Assembly: GCA_011033025.1 (NCBI GenBank)
Contig: WFMF01000008.1
Coordinates: 749,001 to 813,000, forward strand
Reading direction: 5' to 3'
DNA: 64,000 nt
From: Beroe forskalii
Taxonomy: Eukaryota; Ctenophora; Nuda; Beroida; Beroidae
Within the stretch, counting starts at the first letter, position 1. Each line of letters opens with the position of its first letter. A model generated the notes under the pieces. The model ran no database searches. It was not told where the DNA came from and was given only the letters and a program-made list of their open reading frames with translations. The position numbers and the translations under genes are program-made. Of the stretch, positions 33,112 through 44,475 are shown one piece after another.

Positions 33112-36100
33112 TGAGTATAATATGCTCAAGATATATGAATAGGTGCTTGAGAGTTATGACGTCATTATCATGATTTAAAATGATGAATCATCATGATATG
33201 AATGACGCGCTGCACCACCTACATAAATTTTTTGTTCGCAAAAATCTCATGGACACTTCCTCTTATATATCATTCTCACCGTGCAATATAAACTCAGATA
33301 GCTCTAGGATATTGTGTATTATTATCATACTTTTTATTTAAAATTAGAATTTTATTACGTTTGATATATATGAATTATGTATATCGACGTTCTTTCTCTC
33401 TGAGTGTGAGTGTGATAATGTTTCATGGTGATTATTTTGGTTGGTGGATTTTTACTGTCCGCAGGGATGGTTCATATATTTCGTAATCAGCCAAGGGGGG
33501 GGGGGGTTCCAAATGATTAATCTTCATTTCATTGCAAACTAAACTACAGTAAACTTGATTGTAGGGGGATATGGATGAAAAATTGATTACGTAATATGTG
33601 AACGATCCCTTAGCGCACAACTCTCACTCATTGGATAGCTTCGTGATTCATGCAAACAATTCTGCTACTGTCCAAAGTCCAATGAAGGGTTGTGCTCGGA
33701 GATTAAAATCCTGCAATCTTATTCGGGAAGAGATGTTGGTTTAAAAGGGCACATAAACTCTCTCGTTTTCACTAATTGTCTTTGTAATAATGTATTTACG
33801 GAACGGGCTTTTATCATGTTTTATAACAGGGCTCATTCTCTCGAATGGATTTGGTTTCCCATATATGTGCTCATGGATCGATGGATAAAAACGCGTAAAT
33901 TTCGACAGAAAAGTAGATTGCTTACACTGTAAAATTCGCGTCTTTATCGATCCCTTCATCGATCGATGCATGTGCACACCCATGTTGTTTTACCACTCAT
34001 AATTACATGTACATTTTGGTAATTGCGCGCTGATATTATATGTTCAGGCGGTTGAAAATTGAATTTAGTGGTTTCAAGGAAGCAGCGATTAAAGGGCGCC
34101 ATTGTCATCCAGTCAACCGCCTAACAAATTATTATTAGCGTACAGAGGAGCCTGTTTTACTGAATCATCTTTTAAACCTATTATTGTGTACTTCACAACT
34201 TACAGCTATTATCGTCAGCAGATCAGTACTTTTACTATATATTAGTTTAGCCGTAGGATCCCGAAATCGCCTTGTGGTTCATTGACCAATCAGTGCGCGT
34301 CCTGAATGTTAGCTCGAACGCTCATTGGTCAATAATTATTGGAATATTTCATTACCCTGCCATGCGTTTTCAGGATGCTATGGGTTAACTGATGTACGCT
34401 GTCGATCATAACATAATATAATCAACTGAAAGCCATTATATATTGGAGGCTGATTTAGTTTAAAATTTAGTTAATTATGTACTTTGGCGTGGTTTGTGTT
34501 CTTCACTAATATGATTTAATTTTCAAGGTGCCAATATTATTTTCTCGGAGAAGTGTAATTACAAATAAACTGGTTTTTACGTACATAAATTATGCACTTT
34601 CTCCGGTCCTTTGGAGTTGGATTATAAGTTTATAAATGTTCGTATAGATTGAAAAGAGGAAACAGTGATCATTCGGGTTCATTTATGATTAGATCTTGAA
34701 TAAAATCTAAGGAAAAAAACTTTTATTTTTAACTTTGACGCCCATTTAACATTTATGATACTTGCTCCTGAAATTAAAATTATATTTGAATATAATATTA
34801 TTGGTTAAATTCATCAAATTTGTTATCAAAATTGCATGGACCTAGGATTTTGATTTGTAAGTTTCGCAGTCGAAATTTAATTCCATCCAAATCCAATTAC
34901 AAAGTTCAGTCGTTGATGTTTTGTAGTAGCCGAATTTTTCTCAAATCTCTAAATTATCCCAAAAATGGTTTTCTTTAAAGATTTTGAGATTCAATTCATC
35001 TTAATCTTATAAAACGATATGATATTGGTTTTGTATTAGAAAATTAATGGTAACTGGTAAGAAAACATTACAAGTTATTATCTTATTCAGCATTTGATAA
35101 GTCTGCTATCCGGCTAAATCTATCTTATAATTTATTATCTGCCGCTTTCAATCAAGGGAGTTGGAAATGCCAGCTTAAAATTGAAATTCTAATACCTAAA
35201 TTTTCAATGGTAACATCATGATCCTACAGCTAGCCGAATTGAATTTGAATGTCATGAACTTATTAGCGTAAAAGTAGCGATATTTTCAGTCAACTTTCAG
35301 TTATCAACCAATTTTTGTCGCTTAAAAATAGGAGTTTTTGTTACATATTTTGGTCCCTTGAAAAGTCTAATAATTTGCTAGTATGAGTTCTTATTATTTT
35401 TGCCTGAGATTTTATATTGTTTACTCCCTTAAAATAGGAATGTTTATAATTTAAAAGTATACAATTTTAAAGATTTTTAGGTAGCCTACAGTTCATTGCG
35501 CTCAGTTGCTGACTCTCATTTCACAGCAACAAATTGTTACTTACGAAGGCACATCAGTCTGCCCATGTACCATGGCGCTTTTCGGTTTGACCAATCATTA
35601 CGCAAGATTTCAATTGGCGTGTGATCTGATTGGTCAACCTACGGAGTGTTTCGGGTAAGCTAGAACGCCGTCGCTTCTAATGTTTGAGATACTTCGATGT
35701 ATGAAGTGTGATTGTTATACTGTAATTTATTTTAGGACTTTTGAAAATAAGTGTCTTAATTGCACATTCACAATTGATTATAAATGGGGCTGGCAAGTAT
35801 CAGTATGGGAGCCCCGCAAAAACCAAATTTTGAGAGCTCACATGCCCAGGATCCTTCAAATATTGAGTTAATAGTTATCTCCAGGTATGGGCTCCATCGT
35901 ACTGCACTGGCACTGCCCTAGCGCTATGATTGCTTGACGATTGTAGGCAAAGACAAACCCATGTCTATGAGGCTACCGGCTCTGGCATTGGCAATATAAG
36001 CATTGCATCTCAAATTGTGATTGAGTTTTTATAGTAGGATTTTACCCTACCCTCCGCCGCGCGCCATTTTTTTCCGCGGGGAGTCTGCAACACGACCCTC

Positions 36101-37234
36101 CAAATTTTCGAGTGTTGCGCGCTAGGGATGGGTGAAATCCATCTAAGTTTTTATAGTTGTGATTGAGTTTTTCTAGTTAGTAGTATTGCGAGGTTGCAAA
36201 GTGACGTCCAAATGTGGAACGTTGCGCCGCGCGCGAGGGTAGGGTAACATCCTACGACCTCCCCACTTGCCGGCCCCATTGATTTCGCTAACTGTGACAC
36301 GCATGTCCATGTTACTGTTCATGCATGTGCGCAGCGCGCTCGCGCTTGAGCGCTTCGCAGTCGCTTCCCGTAGAGAAGCGCCGCGCGCGCAACACTCGGA
36401 ATTTGGTTACCAAATGTTACGTGTCCAGAGCAGACGTTGTCTGACCATTATTTCGGCGGACGCGCGCGCGCCCGCCGAAGGCGAAGGGGTCAGACAACGT
36501 CTGACAAAGTGTCCCTGTTTGCTCTTGCTGAACACGTATATCATATATCCCTGTTTGCGTTGCGCGCCGCGCGCTTGTCTGACGTTGACAGACCCTCTCG
36601 AGAATCAGCGCCGCGCGCGCGGCGCTGATTCGCGGCTGGTGTCAGCGGGTCATACATCGTACGACAATTTGACTAGAGCAGAAAGAAGCTTGGTTGTGAT
36701 TTCTGAGAAATAAAAGTTGTTGGCAAAGCTTTCAGATTAAATTACTGCCTGGTTGCAGTAAACTTCTCACAAAAGATTTTACAATGCTACTATAAGGCTC
36801 TTTTTGACACATCTGAAGATCTCATATATAATATCAGATATATCAGAAAATGGGACACTGACTTGGTGAGCATAAGATCGAGAATTGGATTTTGATCATG
36901 GCCACAGCCTGCTTCAATGTAGGCCAATACACTGTGTTTCACTGTGTTAAAATTTTCTGTCAAGAACAACCACATGAGTGTCATAACTGATGTATTGGTT
37001 GGAATAATTTAATTCTCAATGTGTATGCGTTCACATGGATTGATTGATAGGTTGATCAAGGTGCAAACTACAGTACAAAATTCATTTTCATTGAATTTTT
37101 GTTAAATTTGTGATCTTTTCACACATCTTCCTTCCAATCAACAAAAGTGCACACATGGCTAATGTATTAGTTGGCCAACCCAACTCATTAAGAATTTGAG
37201 TCAAATGGGCCTTCAAATGTTTTGACCTTTTGAC
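33112..37234. other. Long non-coding stretch
   Basis: No exon is recognised on either strand over about 4 kb. It includes AT-rich sequence to 36000 and the CpG-rich hairpin block at 36040-36640. Confidence 0.45.
36040..36640. repeat. CpG-rich block with nested perfect hairpins
   Basis: The 16-bp arm CAGACGTTGTCTGACC (36431-36446) pairs with its exact inverse at 36488-36503 and encloses a second stem, TTCGGCGG / CCGCCGAA (36452-36459 and 36472-36479). A separate perfect 30-bp palindrome, centred in CGCGCGCG, is at 36602-36631. The block shares strings with 13655-13720. Confidence 0.8.
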
Positions 37235-38154
37235 ATGCTTGAAAACCTTTCTTTTGAACATCATGCTAGATATGCATTGAAAAGTGTATCATATAACTGG
37301 CAAAAACTGGCTGATGATACTTCTAGAAAAAGAGGACTCAACACATCAGCACTCATTTTGCTTTTCAAGACTATCATCATGACCAAATTGTTATATGCTT
37401 CACCAATTTGGATGAACAATAACACAGACTTGTTCAAGAAGTTTATGGCTAAGTCCTACTGAGAATCACAGGTGCTGTACTATCCATCTAATGAATGAAC
37501 TGGCCAGACTTATCACTGGAATCCCATCTTTGGAAGATATGCACAAAAGGGTTGTTATCAAGTTTGTCCTAAAGAGTTTGTACCAAGCAGATGGACTAGC
37601 TGGTTGCTTGTTACAAATTGAAGAAATTAGAGGTCACTCATTTCATGAACACATTACCTACACAAAAATGTATCTTCAGAGTAAAGCACAGTGTGCTTGA
37701 AAACAAAAAGACTCACCAAAATCTCTCTGGCATCACTAAAAAGGAACTGCTTATATACAAGAAAAATGATGTTCTTAGATTCATATGCCATATGTGGGAC
37801 AAAGACCTCAGTGAAAATATGCACACCATATACAAGCCAGACCCTTATTGTCTTGAAAATGAAGTAAAATTTGATATGCTCAAAACATCGTCGATTCCTA
37901 TCAAAGCTATCAATCTACAATATTCTCAAAGAGACAGCTCCAGACTTGAAGACACTCGTATCACAGACTTCCTACATGGACACTGTTTAAGATTCCAGGA
38001 CTTTGCATTCTCGGTTCTCAGAGCAGACAAAAATGTGGTCATCCCTATTTGTCTTGAATGTGGAATACTGCCAGACTCTACAGCACATCAGATATTAAAC
38101 TTTACAACACTACTTTATACAATCAAATTTGAGGAGGTCGAATACGAATTATGA
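37235..38154 (+). pseudogene. Decayed C-terminal fragment of a LINE reverse-transcriptase ORF
   Basis: Three overlapping frames together give the region after the RT core of a non-LTR retrotransposon: MTKLLYASPIWMNN (thumb region), then a helical stretch, then a terminal zinc-knuckle-like CLECGILPDSTAHQIL. Frame changes near 37460 and 37640 and the missing 5' part show a dead, 5'-truncated insertion. It is a different family from the LINE copies at 39 and 56 kb. Confidence 0.7.
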
Positions 38155-38934
38155 ATTGATGAATATGTAAAGACCTGACGGGAATAGTGAAGGGGGACGG
38201 GGGATCATTGCGCTGAGAAGTCTCGGGGGCAAGTCTGCATGCGGTTGTCATTCTCTTCAGATCTGGCTTGGGCTTTGTGGGACGCACTTTAAGAAGACTG
38301 GCAGACACCATCACAAATAAGATAAGTTTTAATGTCTGTTGTGTGTTGGTTTCCACGCACATCACTCAACCATACCTAACCTAACCTAATGCAGACTACC
38401 CCCATAGCTCGACATCCTCAAAATTTGGTTGTGTATGTAGTGCTGTGGAGGTTGGACTGCAATTAATAAGTTGATTAGTTAATCAATCTACTGATCGATT
38501 GACTGATTGACTATACTATGGCAGCATGCAGGATATTGTTTATCTGATCTAACTCCAGTCGACTTGTTCATGTCATGATCAGTTCCCTGTTTTGTGGACT
38601 GATAATATTGAAATACTTGATACCTGAGCCTTGTTTTGGGCAGGGTTTGGATTTGATAGTATTTTCCGCAAAGTTCTTTGACTTTTGATAGTGGCCAAAA
38701 GGGTACGGTTGAATCACACAGCTTAAAACCTCTAAATCACTAGGTACTATACCTTTTGTAGCTACTTTCAATGAAACTGATGTTAATACCTAGTAGATCG
38801 TAGTAAAATAGTAAAATGTGTGATTCTCCCCAAGTTCCGATCCACTGCTATTAAGGTAGAATTTTAAACCATATGAATTTGTGAAAACTTATGTTGTAAT
38901 CATTAATTGATGTAAAGATGTAAGATAATAATAC
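38155..38934. other. Non-coding stretch between two LINE insertions
   Basis: No gene is seen. The exact left end of the next LINE copy cannot be fixed, because the matching copy runs off the right edge of the window. Confidence 0.4.
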
Positions 38935-41900
38935 TTTAATGATTTGATATTATGATCTGAGATTTTACTGCATGCTGCCATAGGTAAACTGCTATATCAT
39001 GAGACATTAGAAAAATGTTAGATTGTTAGACCCTGGGTGTAATCCACAACCCAGCATAATATAATTTTGCAACCCAATTATCACCAACTCACCCATATGT
39101 TTACAGTTGTGTGTGTTGTCGGTATAATTGAAATAAATATGTGATAAACTAGTAAGGAATGAAAGTGACAGTGAAAACTATGTACTTATGCTGATCTTAT
39201 TAATTTTTAACCTAGCTGTCAATCTTATAATGATGACTTTATAACACCATATACTGCCAGAATGTTTATTTCAGGTGTCTGCTGGGTTACTTTGCGTCTC
39301 ATCTAGCCCGTCGCCCCTGTTTGAGACGCTGAGAGTGGCGGCCGCCCCAGCTAGCTCCCCGTGCACGGATTGGTGCTCTGGTTCCCTTGTCCCCCGGAGC
39401 ACCTCCCTTCTTCATCATGACAAAAGGAAAACATCGTGGAAAATCGGGGGACCTCAAACCCCCCATGGTATCCTCAGCTGCACGACTATCCAGGTCTGCT
39501 GGAAACTTCGCCTGCAACTGCCCCTCAGACTAGCCGGAGAAGTTCTGTGCCTGCTAAGGATCCAAAGACGGATCTCAATGAAACAGATGAAATTGTGGTG
39601 GTTGATGACCTAGAGACGACAGCTCTCATCACAAAGCCTACACCAATGCCTACACCAATGCTGACTCAATGCCCTTGCGGCATGTTTGATCGCAAATGTA
39701 CTGGCATTAAATGCTCAGTATGTGACAAGGACTGGCACACGGAGTGCTGTAATCTAACTGGTGTCACCCCAACTGTCGCTAGGAAGCTTGAAACCAACAA
39801 ATGGAACTGTCCTTGGTGCTTCCAAACAGAATTTGAAAATCCAGACTCAAAAGCTGGTACAGACACTGCTGTGTCCCTAAAGAGCTTCATGGCCAGTATT
39901 GAACGGGTGAAAAGCTGCACAGAAGAACTGAATGATGGCGTCACATCGGTTGAATTTTTCAATCAGCATGTGAAACATCTGATTCTTGACGATGAAAAGT
40001 TCAAGGAGCATAGTGAAAAGATTGCAGAACTCTCTTCTGACATCAAGAGCATCAAAGATGATGTCAGTAAAATGTCTATTGGGAGAGCTGATGACTCTTC
40101 TGAACTCGAGGGACTTAAAGGCTTCATCAACGCTAAGCTAACCCAGGAAAGTTCACCGGGACTTAGTTCACTGAAGGATGAAATTGGTCAGCTGAGGGAG
40201 CAGATGAATGAACTGGTCAACAAACCGGAGAGGACCATTTCTCCTGAACTCAGCGAGTCAATTCAAAATATCTCTAAGCTTCCATTCGAGGAGATTTGCA
40301 AGATTGGCGAAAATGTTGCTGCTTTCTCTGAGCAGATCTCAACTATGAAACAATCTGTGATCAGGTCATCGGCAAACAGTGTAGACAGGGCAACACCACC
40401 ACCCGTAGCCATGCAGCCAAACACTGTTTCGCCTCACCTTTCAAACAGGAATAGGGAGGTCTGCAGGCCTTTCACCCTGTACAAAGATGAAGCAGTCACC
40501 TCTGAAATGAAGCAAGAACTTGTTGAATTTTTGGAGAGTGTTGAAGGCTCCTTCAAGACTGTTGGAACTGAAAGTGCCCGAGACGTTATTTACTATGGCC
40601 AATATCGATACAGGTACAGTGGAGGGGAGCACCAACCAGAGCCTTTCCCTGAAGCGGTCAAGAAACTCATTGAGTCCATCACACCTGCCCTTCCTAATCC
40701 AGAATCCACCATCAATTCCTGCTTAATAAGCCGCTACATGACTGGAGCCAACTGTATCCCTCCTCATAGGGATGACGAACCTGTCATCAACCCTGACTCA
40801 GATATAGTGACCGTCACAATTGGTGCAGAACGCACAATGTCTTTTGTCAGTAATGATGGGCAATCGTCTGAGCAACAAATACTGAAAGACAGAAGTCTTA
40901 TTGTGTCCAGCAGGTTTGCACAGGATTTTTGGGTCCATAGCATAGACCCATGTGAAACATCAAGTGTAAGATACAGTTTCACATTCCGTCACATTGACCC
41001 CCATTTCCTGAACAGTACCATCATTCTTGGTGACTCCAACACTGTCAATATCAAGTTTGGAGATGGAATTGGCAAGCTCGGTGCCTGGATGCCGGGTAAA
41101 AGGGTGAAGGTGGGGCACATTGATGCCATACCAGAACCTGAGAAAATCGGACCTTACCGGAACATCGTTATACACACCGGTATAAACAGCATTAACTGCA
41201 GTCAAAGATACAGGAAATCAAATAGGGCCCTCGTCGATGGCTTGGAAACAAAAGTACGAAACATTTGTGAAATGTATCCCAAAGCCAAGGTTTACATCAG
41301 CCTTCTTCTTCCAACACGGTCAAGACCCCTAAATCACCGTGTACATGATTTCAACAATCTTATAATGGACATGACATGCAGTATGAGTAGGGTGTGTATT
41401 ATCGAGCATTCATTGTTCGGTGACTTTCTGACGGATGAACATGGCAGATGGAGGAAGGAATCAGAGACCTCGAACATCTTCACTCCAAAGACTGAAGACA
41501 TACTTCATCTCGGTAGAAAGGGTATCAGTCTATACTATAGGACATGTGCTAGAGCGAGAACTTTTACTGAACACACAGCTCCCAAGAATTTTGTGCTCGA
41601 ACATACAAAACCATTATTCAACAAAAATGGGTTTTTGAATCTGAGGAATTTGTATAAGTACTCTACCCTAATTGAAACCTTCAACATACTTAAATACAAA
41701 TGTCCTATAGCACTCTATGAATTATTTACACTCAGCAGCCAGAACAATAAAATATCCTTATTACTACCTAACGCAACACTTGAAATTGGATTGCAGAGCT
41801 TTGTGTTCAGTGCTTCCAAACTTTGGAACCAGTATACTAGATCCATGTTTGAAAAATGTAGTGCAAATATTAGTGGGATTGTGGTACCCGGTTCAACAAA

Positions 41901-42897
41901 AAACTCTGACCTATCAGCATCTGTATCAGCTATCAAATCTAGAATCAAAAACACGCTCCTTAGTGAACAAAAAAGTGGGTGTGAAATAACATGGTGAAAT
42001 CGTCTTCCAAATTGCAACTCTTTCTGTGATACCAAAAATTTACTTTAATTCTGATATTTCTTATTGAAAGTCTTGAAGTATCAGAAAGCCAGGTCTCCTC
42101 GGTGAAAGGAAGGTGGTTTAGGCCTTAGATGACAGGTAGGTATCTCAGAGCTCAGGTATTTAGGTATTTAGGACAGATAGTGACTGAAAGGCTCTTTTTA
42201 CCAGGTTTTTATTGTTGTTCTACATTGTAGATCGAGGTATGAATTTTTATTTATTATCTTTTACTTTTTTTAAATGCTATATACCTTCGATGTGATTTAT
42301 TTAATGAAATTTTTCCATTTCACTTTAATTTATTAGATTGCCTAAGGCGCCCATTTGATAAACCAACAGACTATCAATAGGTTTTTAGAATACTAATATG
42401 GTTGGATGTGCCCTTCAGACAGATTGATAAATGAATTATCTGAAGATAATATTATCTATAGAAACTTTACTAGTCAAAACATGAACACATAATTCTTCGC
42501 TAGGAATGTGGAAGTCGGTCTGAGTTGGTATGGTAGCTGCTGTTTGCATTTGGAATGGTCATTTTCCAAGTTAAAAGACAGGGAATGTCCGTCGGCCCAT
42601 ATGCTGGCAGTGGGTGTTAGCTGGCTTCCTGCATAGTGTACCCTTGCGGTATACCTACTTGGCGCTTGAAATTGATATTCAAAAACAGTCTGTTGTGAAA
42701 TTAGCTGATTCGGGCACACCAACTCCACATGTGACATTTCTGAACGTGAAAATGTAATCTTGTGAAACAAATCTTTACACTGAAGGGTAGCCTATCATTA
42801 ATATTTATAAATATATTTGATATGATTTGATTGTAAAGTGCCGAAAAATTTATTAAACGTTGTTTCTCTATTAAACGTTGTTTCTCTTAGAATGTTC
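38935..42897 (+). mobile_element. AlkB-bearing non-LTR retrotransposon, internally deleted copy
   Basis: This segment matches the reverse complement of 55005-64000 on both sides of an internal deletion. It includes at least 450 bp of 5' untranslated sequence, ORF1, the last part of ORF2, the 3' untranslated region and a tail of two TATTAAACGTTGTTTCTC units. About 3.1 kb (end of ORF1, endonuclease and RT) is missing; the junction near 41531 has only about 1 bp of shared sequence and is not GT-AG. The short tandem-repeat tail resembles CR1/L2-group elements. Confidence 0.85.
39436..41997 (+). CDS. LINE ORF1 fused in frame to ORF2 C-terminus (PHD, coiled coil, AlkB-like, SGNH)
   Basis: This 853-codon frame has these parts. 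PHD finger, residues 79-128 (CPCGMFDRKC, CSVCDKDWHTECC, CPWC). Coiled coil, about 180-265. AlkB-like 2OG-Fe(II) dioxygenase, about 345-520, with HRDDE (His444, Asp446), His501, and RYSFTFR (Arg512 and Arg518). SGNH esterase, about 528-700, with GDSN (532), GIN (582) and DILH (Asp688, His691). From about residue 700 it continues as the ORF2 C-terminus (RTCARARTF to CEITW). The native start is probably MTKGKHRGK at 39417; one extra T near 39507 shifts the frame relative to the other copy. AlkB enzymes remove alkyl or methyl groups from nucleic acids; the esterase is known from CR1-type ORF1. Confidence 0.8.
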   Translation: MENRGTSNPPWYPQLHDYPGLLETSPATAPQTSRRSSVPAKDPKTDLNETDEIVVVDDLETTALITKPTPMPTPMLTQCPCGMFDRKCTGIKCSVCDKDWHTECCNLTGVTPTVARKLETNKWNCPWCFQTEFENPDSKAGTDTAVSLKSFMASIERVKSCTEELNDGVTSVEFFNQHVKHLILDDEKFKEHSEKIAELSSDIKSIKDDVSKMSIGRADDSSELEGLKGFINAKLTQESSPGLSSLKDEIGQLREQMNELVNKPERTISPELSESIQNISKLPFEEICKIGENVAAFSEQISTMKQSVIRSSANSVDRATPPPVAMQPNTVSPHLSNRNREVCRPFTLYKDEAVTSEMKQELVEFLESVEGSFKTVGTESARDVIYYGQYRYRYSGGEHQPEPFPEAVKKLIESITPALPNPESTINSCLISRYMTGANCIPPHRDDEPVINPDSDIVTVTIGAERTMSFVSNDGQSSEQQILKDRSLIVSSRFAQDFWVHSIDPCETSSVRYSFTFRHIDPHFLNSTIILGDSNTVNIKFGDGIGKLGAWMPGKRVKVGHIDAIPEPEKIGPYRNIVIHTGINSINCSQRYRKSNRALVDGLETKVRNICEMYPKAKVYISLLLPTRSRPLNHRVHDFNNLIMDMTCSMSRVCIIEHSLFGDFLTDEHGRWRKESETSNIFTPKTEDILHLGRKGISLYYRTCARARTFTEHTAPKNFVLEHTKPLFNKNGFLNLRNLYKYSTLIETFNILKYKCPIALYELFTLSSQNNKISLLLPNATLEIGLQSFVFSASKLWNQYTRSMFEKCSANISGIVVPGSTKNSDLSASVSAIKSRIKNTLLSEQKSGCEITW

Positions 42898-43141
42898 AAG
42901 TTTCCAATCTGCTCACCAATCAGGACTTTGCTTGTCAATTGGAAAGTTTGAGACTAATTTTCATATCCCACTGATTTTCAACCATGAAGATGAAACTAAT
43001 GCAGAGATCATTAATCTCCATAATGAGCTCCAATTATCATTGAAATACTGTACCTCAGAATTAAGTAGAAGGAACTTTAAAAATCAAGTTGAGTTCATAT
43101 GTGCCATGTCACAGTTTGGGGACCAACTCCTTTCAGTATAA
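42878..43141 (+). other. Open frame just right of the LINE tail, possible last exon
   Basis: A TTTCTCTTAG acceptor-like site at the LINE tail is followed by about 82 codons (SSFQSAHQSGLCLSIGKFET, DETNAEIINLHNELQLSLKY) and a stop. The composition is protein-like but I know no family and see no partner exon. The acceptor would be supplied by the transposon tail. Confidence 0.25.
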
Positions 43142-44475
43142 ATGTGTTTAACTTATATATTATTTAACTTATTGTATTATCAGTTCAATTTAAAGGATTT
43201 GCACTAAATTGGAATGTTTTTAATGATCAGTTCGTTTCAACCATCAGTTATGATATAGTATAAATTGGGGTGCTTGGCATAGTATCACTAGTCTGTTGGT
43301 TTAGGTATTTTAATTCAACATAAGTATGTGATAATTTGGTATTTTTAGAATTTATATTGTTTTTGATATGTGCAATCATCTGCATAATTTAAAAAAAAAA
43401 TATTTTTGCAGTAATGGGAACATTTTTCACGCAATGTTTATTTAAATCAGGATTTGGCCCATTTTTCTCATCTCATTTATCCCTACAATTAGAGGGCGTG
43501 TGTTACTAGTTTTTAGTTTTAAAGTATGGTTTTTTATTAATTTATTTAAAGTGACAGATTGTATGTATATTTAGAAGTAATTAATTAATTAATTAATTGC
43601 TTGAGTCCTTGCAGCACAAGGGCAAAATTGCACAAATAAATGATAAATTCTGCACTATCATGCTCTGGAAATAAGTACCCAAGTGCATTAGAATACACTG
43701 CGGCACCACTGTAACAACACTCACTGCTTTTTTGAATTAAATATAGTTGAATTAAATATAGTTGGATCAATTTGAAACTCCATAGAATGAATGGTAATAA
43801 TTCATTTGGATATCACTTAGGTAAACTCCATAGTATGAATGGTAATAATTCATTTGGATCTCACTTAGGTGTTCCGCTAGAAGCCTTATCTTAAGAACTC
43901 AGTGAATTTCCTTTTTTTTTAGTTAATTTATTTTTTTAATTTTTTTTAATTTAATTTTTTTAGTTAATTTATTTTTGAATAGCATGGTATGCTTTAGCAT
44001 GAGGATAATAGTTTTGATATAAATTGTTCATTGAACTCACAATAAGGAGCAGGTTATACTGTGTGTATAACTAAGTAGAATCATTAATTAATTAATTAGT
44101 GAATTTCCTTGCAATTGTCAAATGGCATGTCAAAATGGCATGTCAAATGACATGAAAAACAAGGAACTGAAGCTGGGAGGTTCCATTCAGTCTGAAACGT
44201 AGTTCAAACTGCAGTTTGGTGTGTCTGGCGTAAGATTGTGTGGCATACAGATGTCAGACATGATATTTGTATGTCTTCATACAGCACACTTATGCCACAC
44301 ACATACACACACATACACAAAACTGCAGTTCAAACTTTCACCATTACCATGTTTCATTAAATTATGTTTTATTAGATCAATCAATTTTTCATGTTGAACT
44401 TGATTGCTCATAGCATCAATCAATTTGTCATTTATATCAATTAACAGTCTTTATCTAAAGCAATGTAGTGGCATC
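43142..44475. other. AT-rich intergenic stretch with small repeats
   Basis: It contains a TTAA-repeat run near 43585, a tandem pair of about 45 bp (ACTCCATAG-ATGAATGGTA) at 43775-43868, T-rich runs near 43910, and the MITE copy at 44202. No gene is recognised. Confidence 0.5.
44202..44335. mobile_element. Short TIR element (MITE), copy B
   Basis: GTTCAAACTGCAGTTT at 44202 is inverted at 44320-44335, and GGCGTAAG / CTTATGCC form an inner pair. It is related to copy A at 23721-23823, with C-to-T changes at the CpG sites of the ends. Confidence 0.6.

Noticed and set aside
39436-41997. Host gene for an AlkB demethylase
   Set aside because: The same protein is encoded by a second copy with an RT-bearing ORF2 and the same tail repeats, and this copy ends in ORF2 sequence. 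It is a transposon gene.
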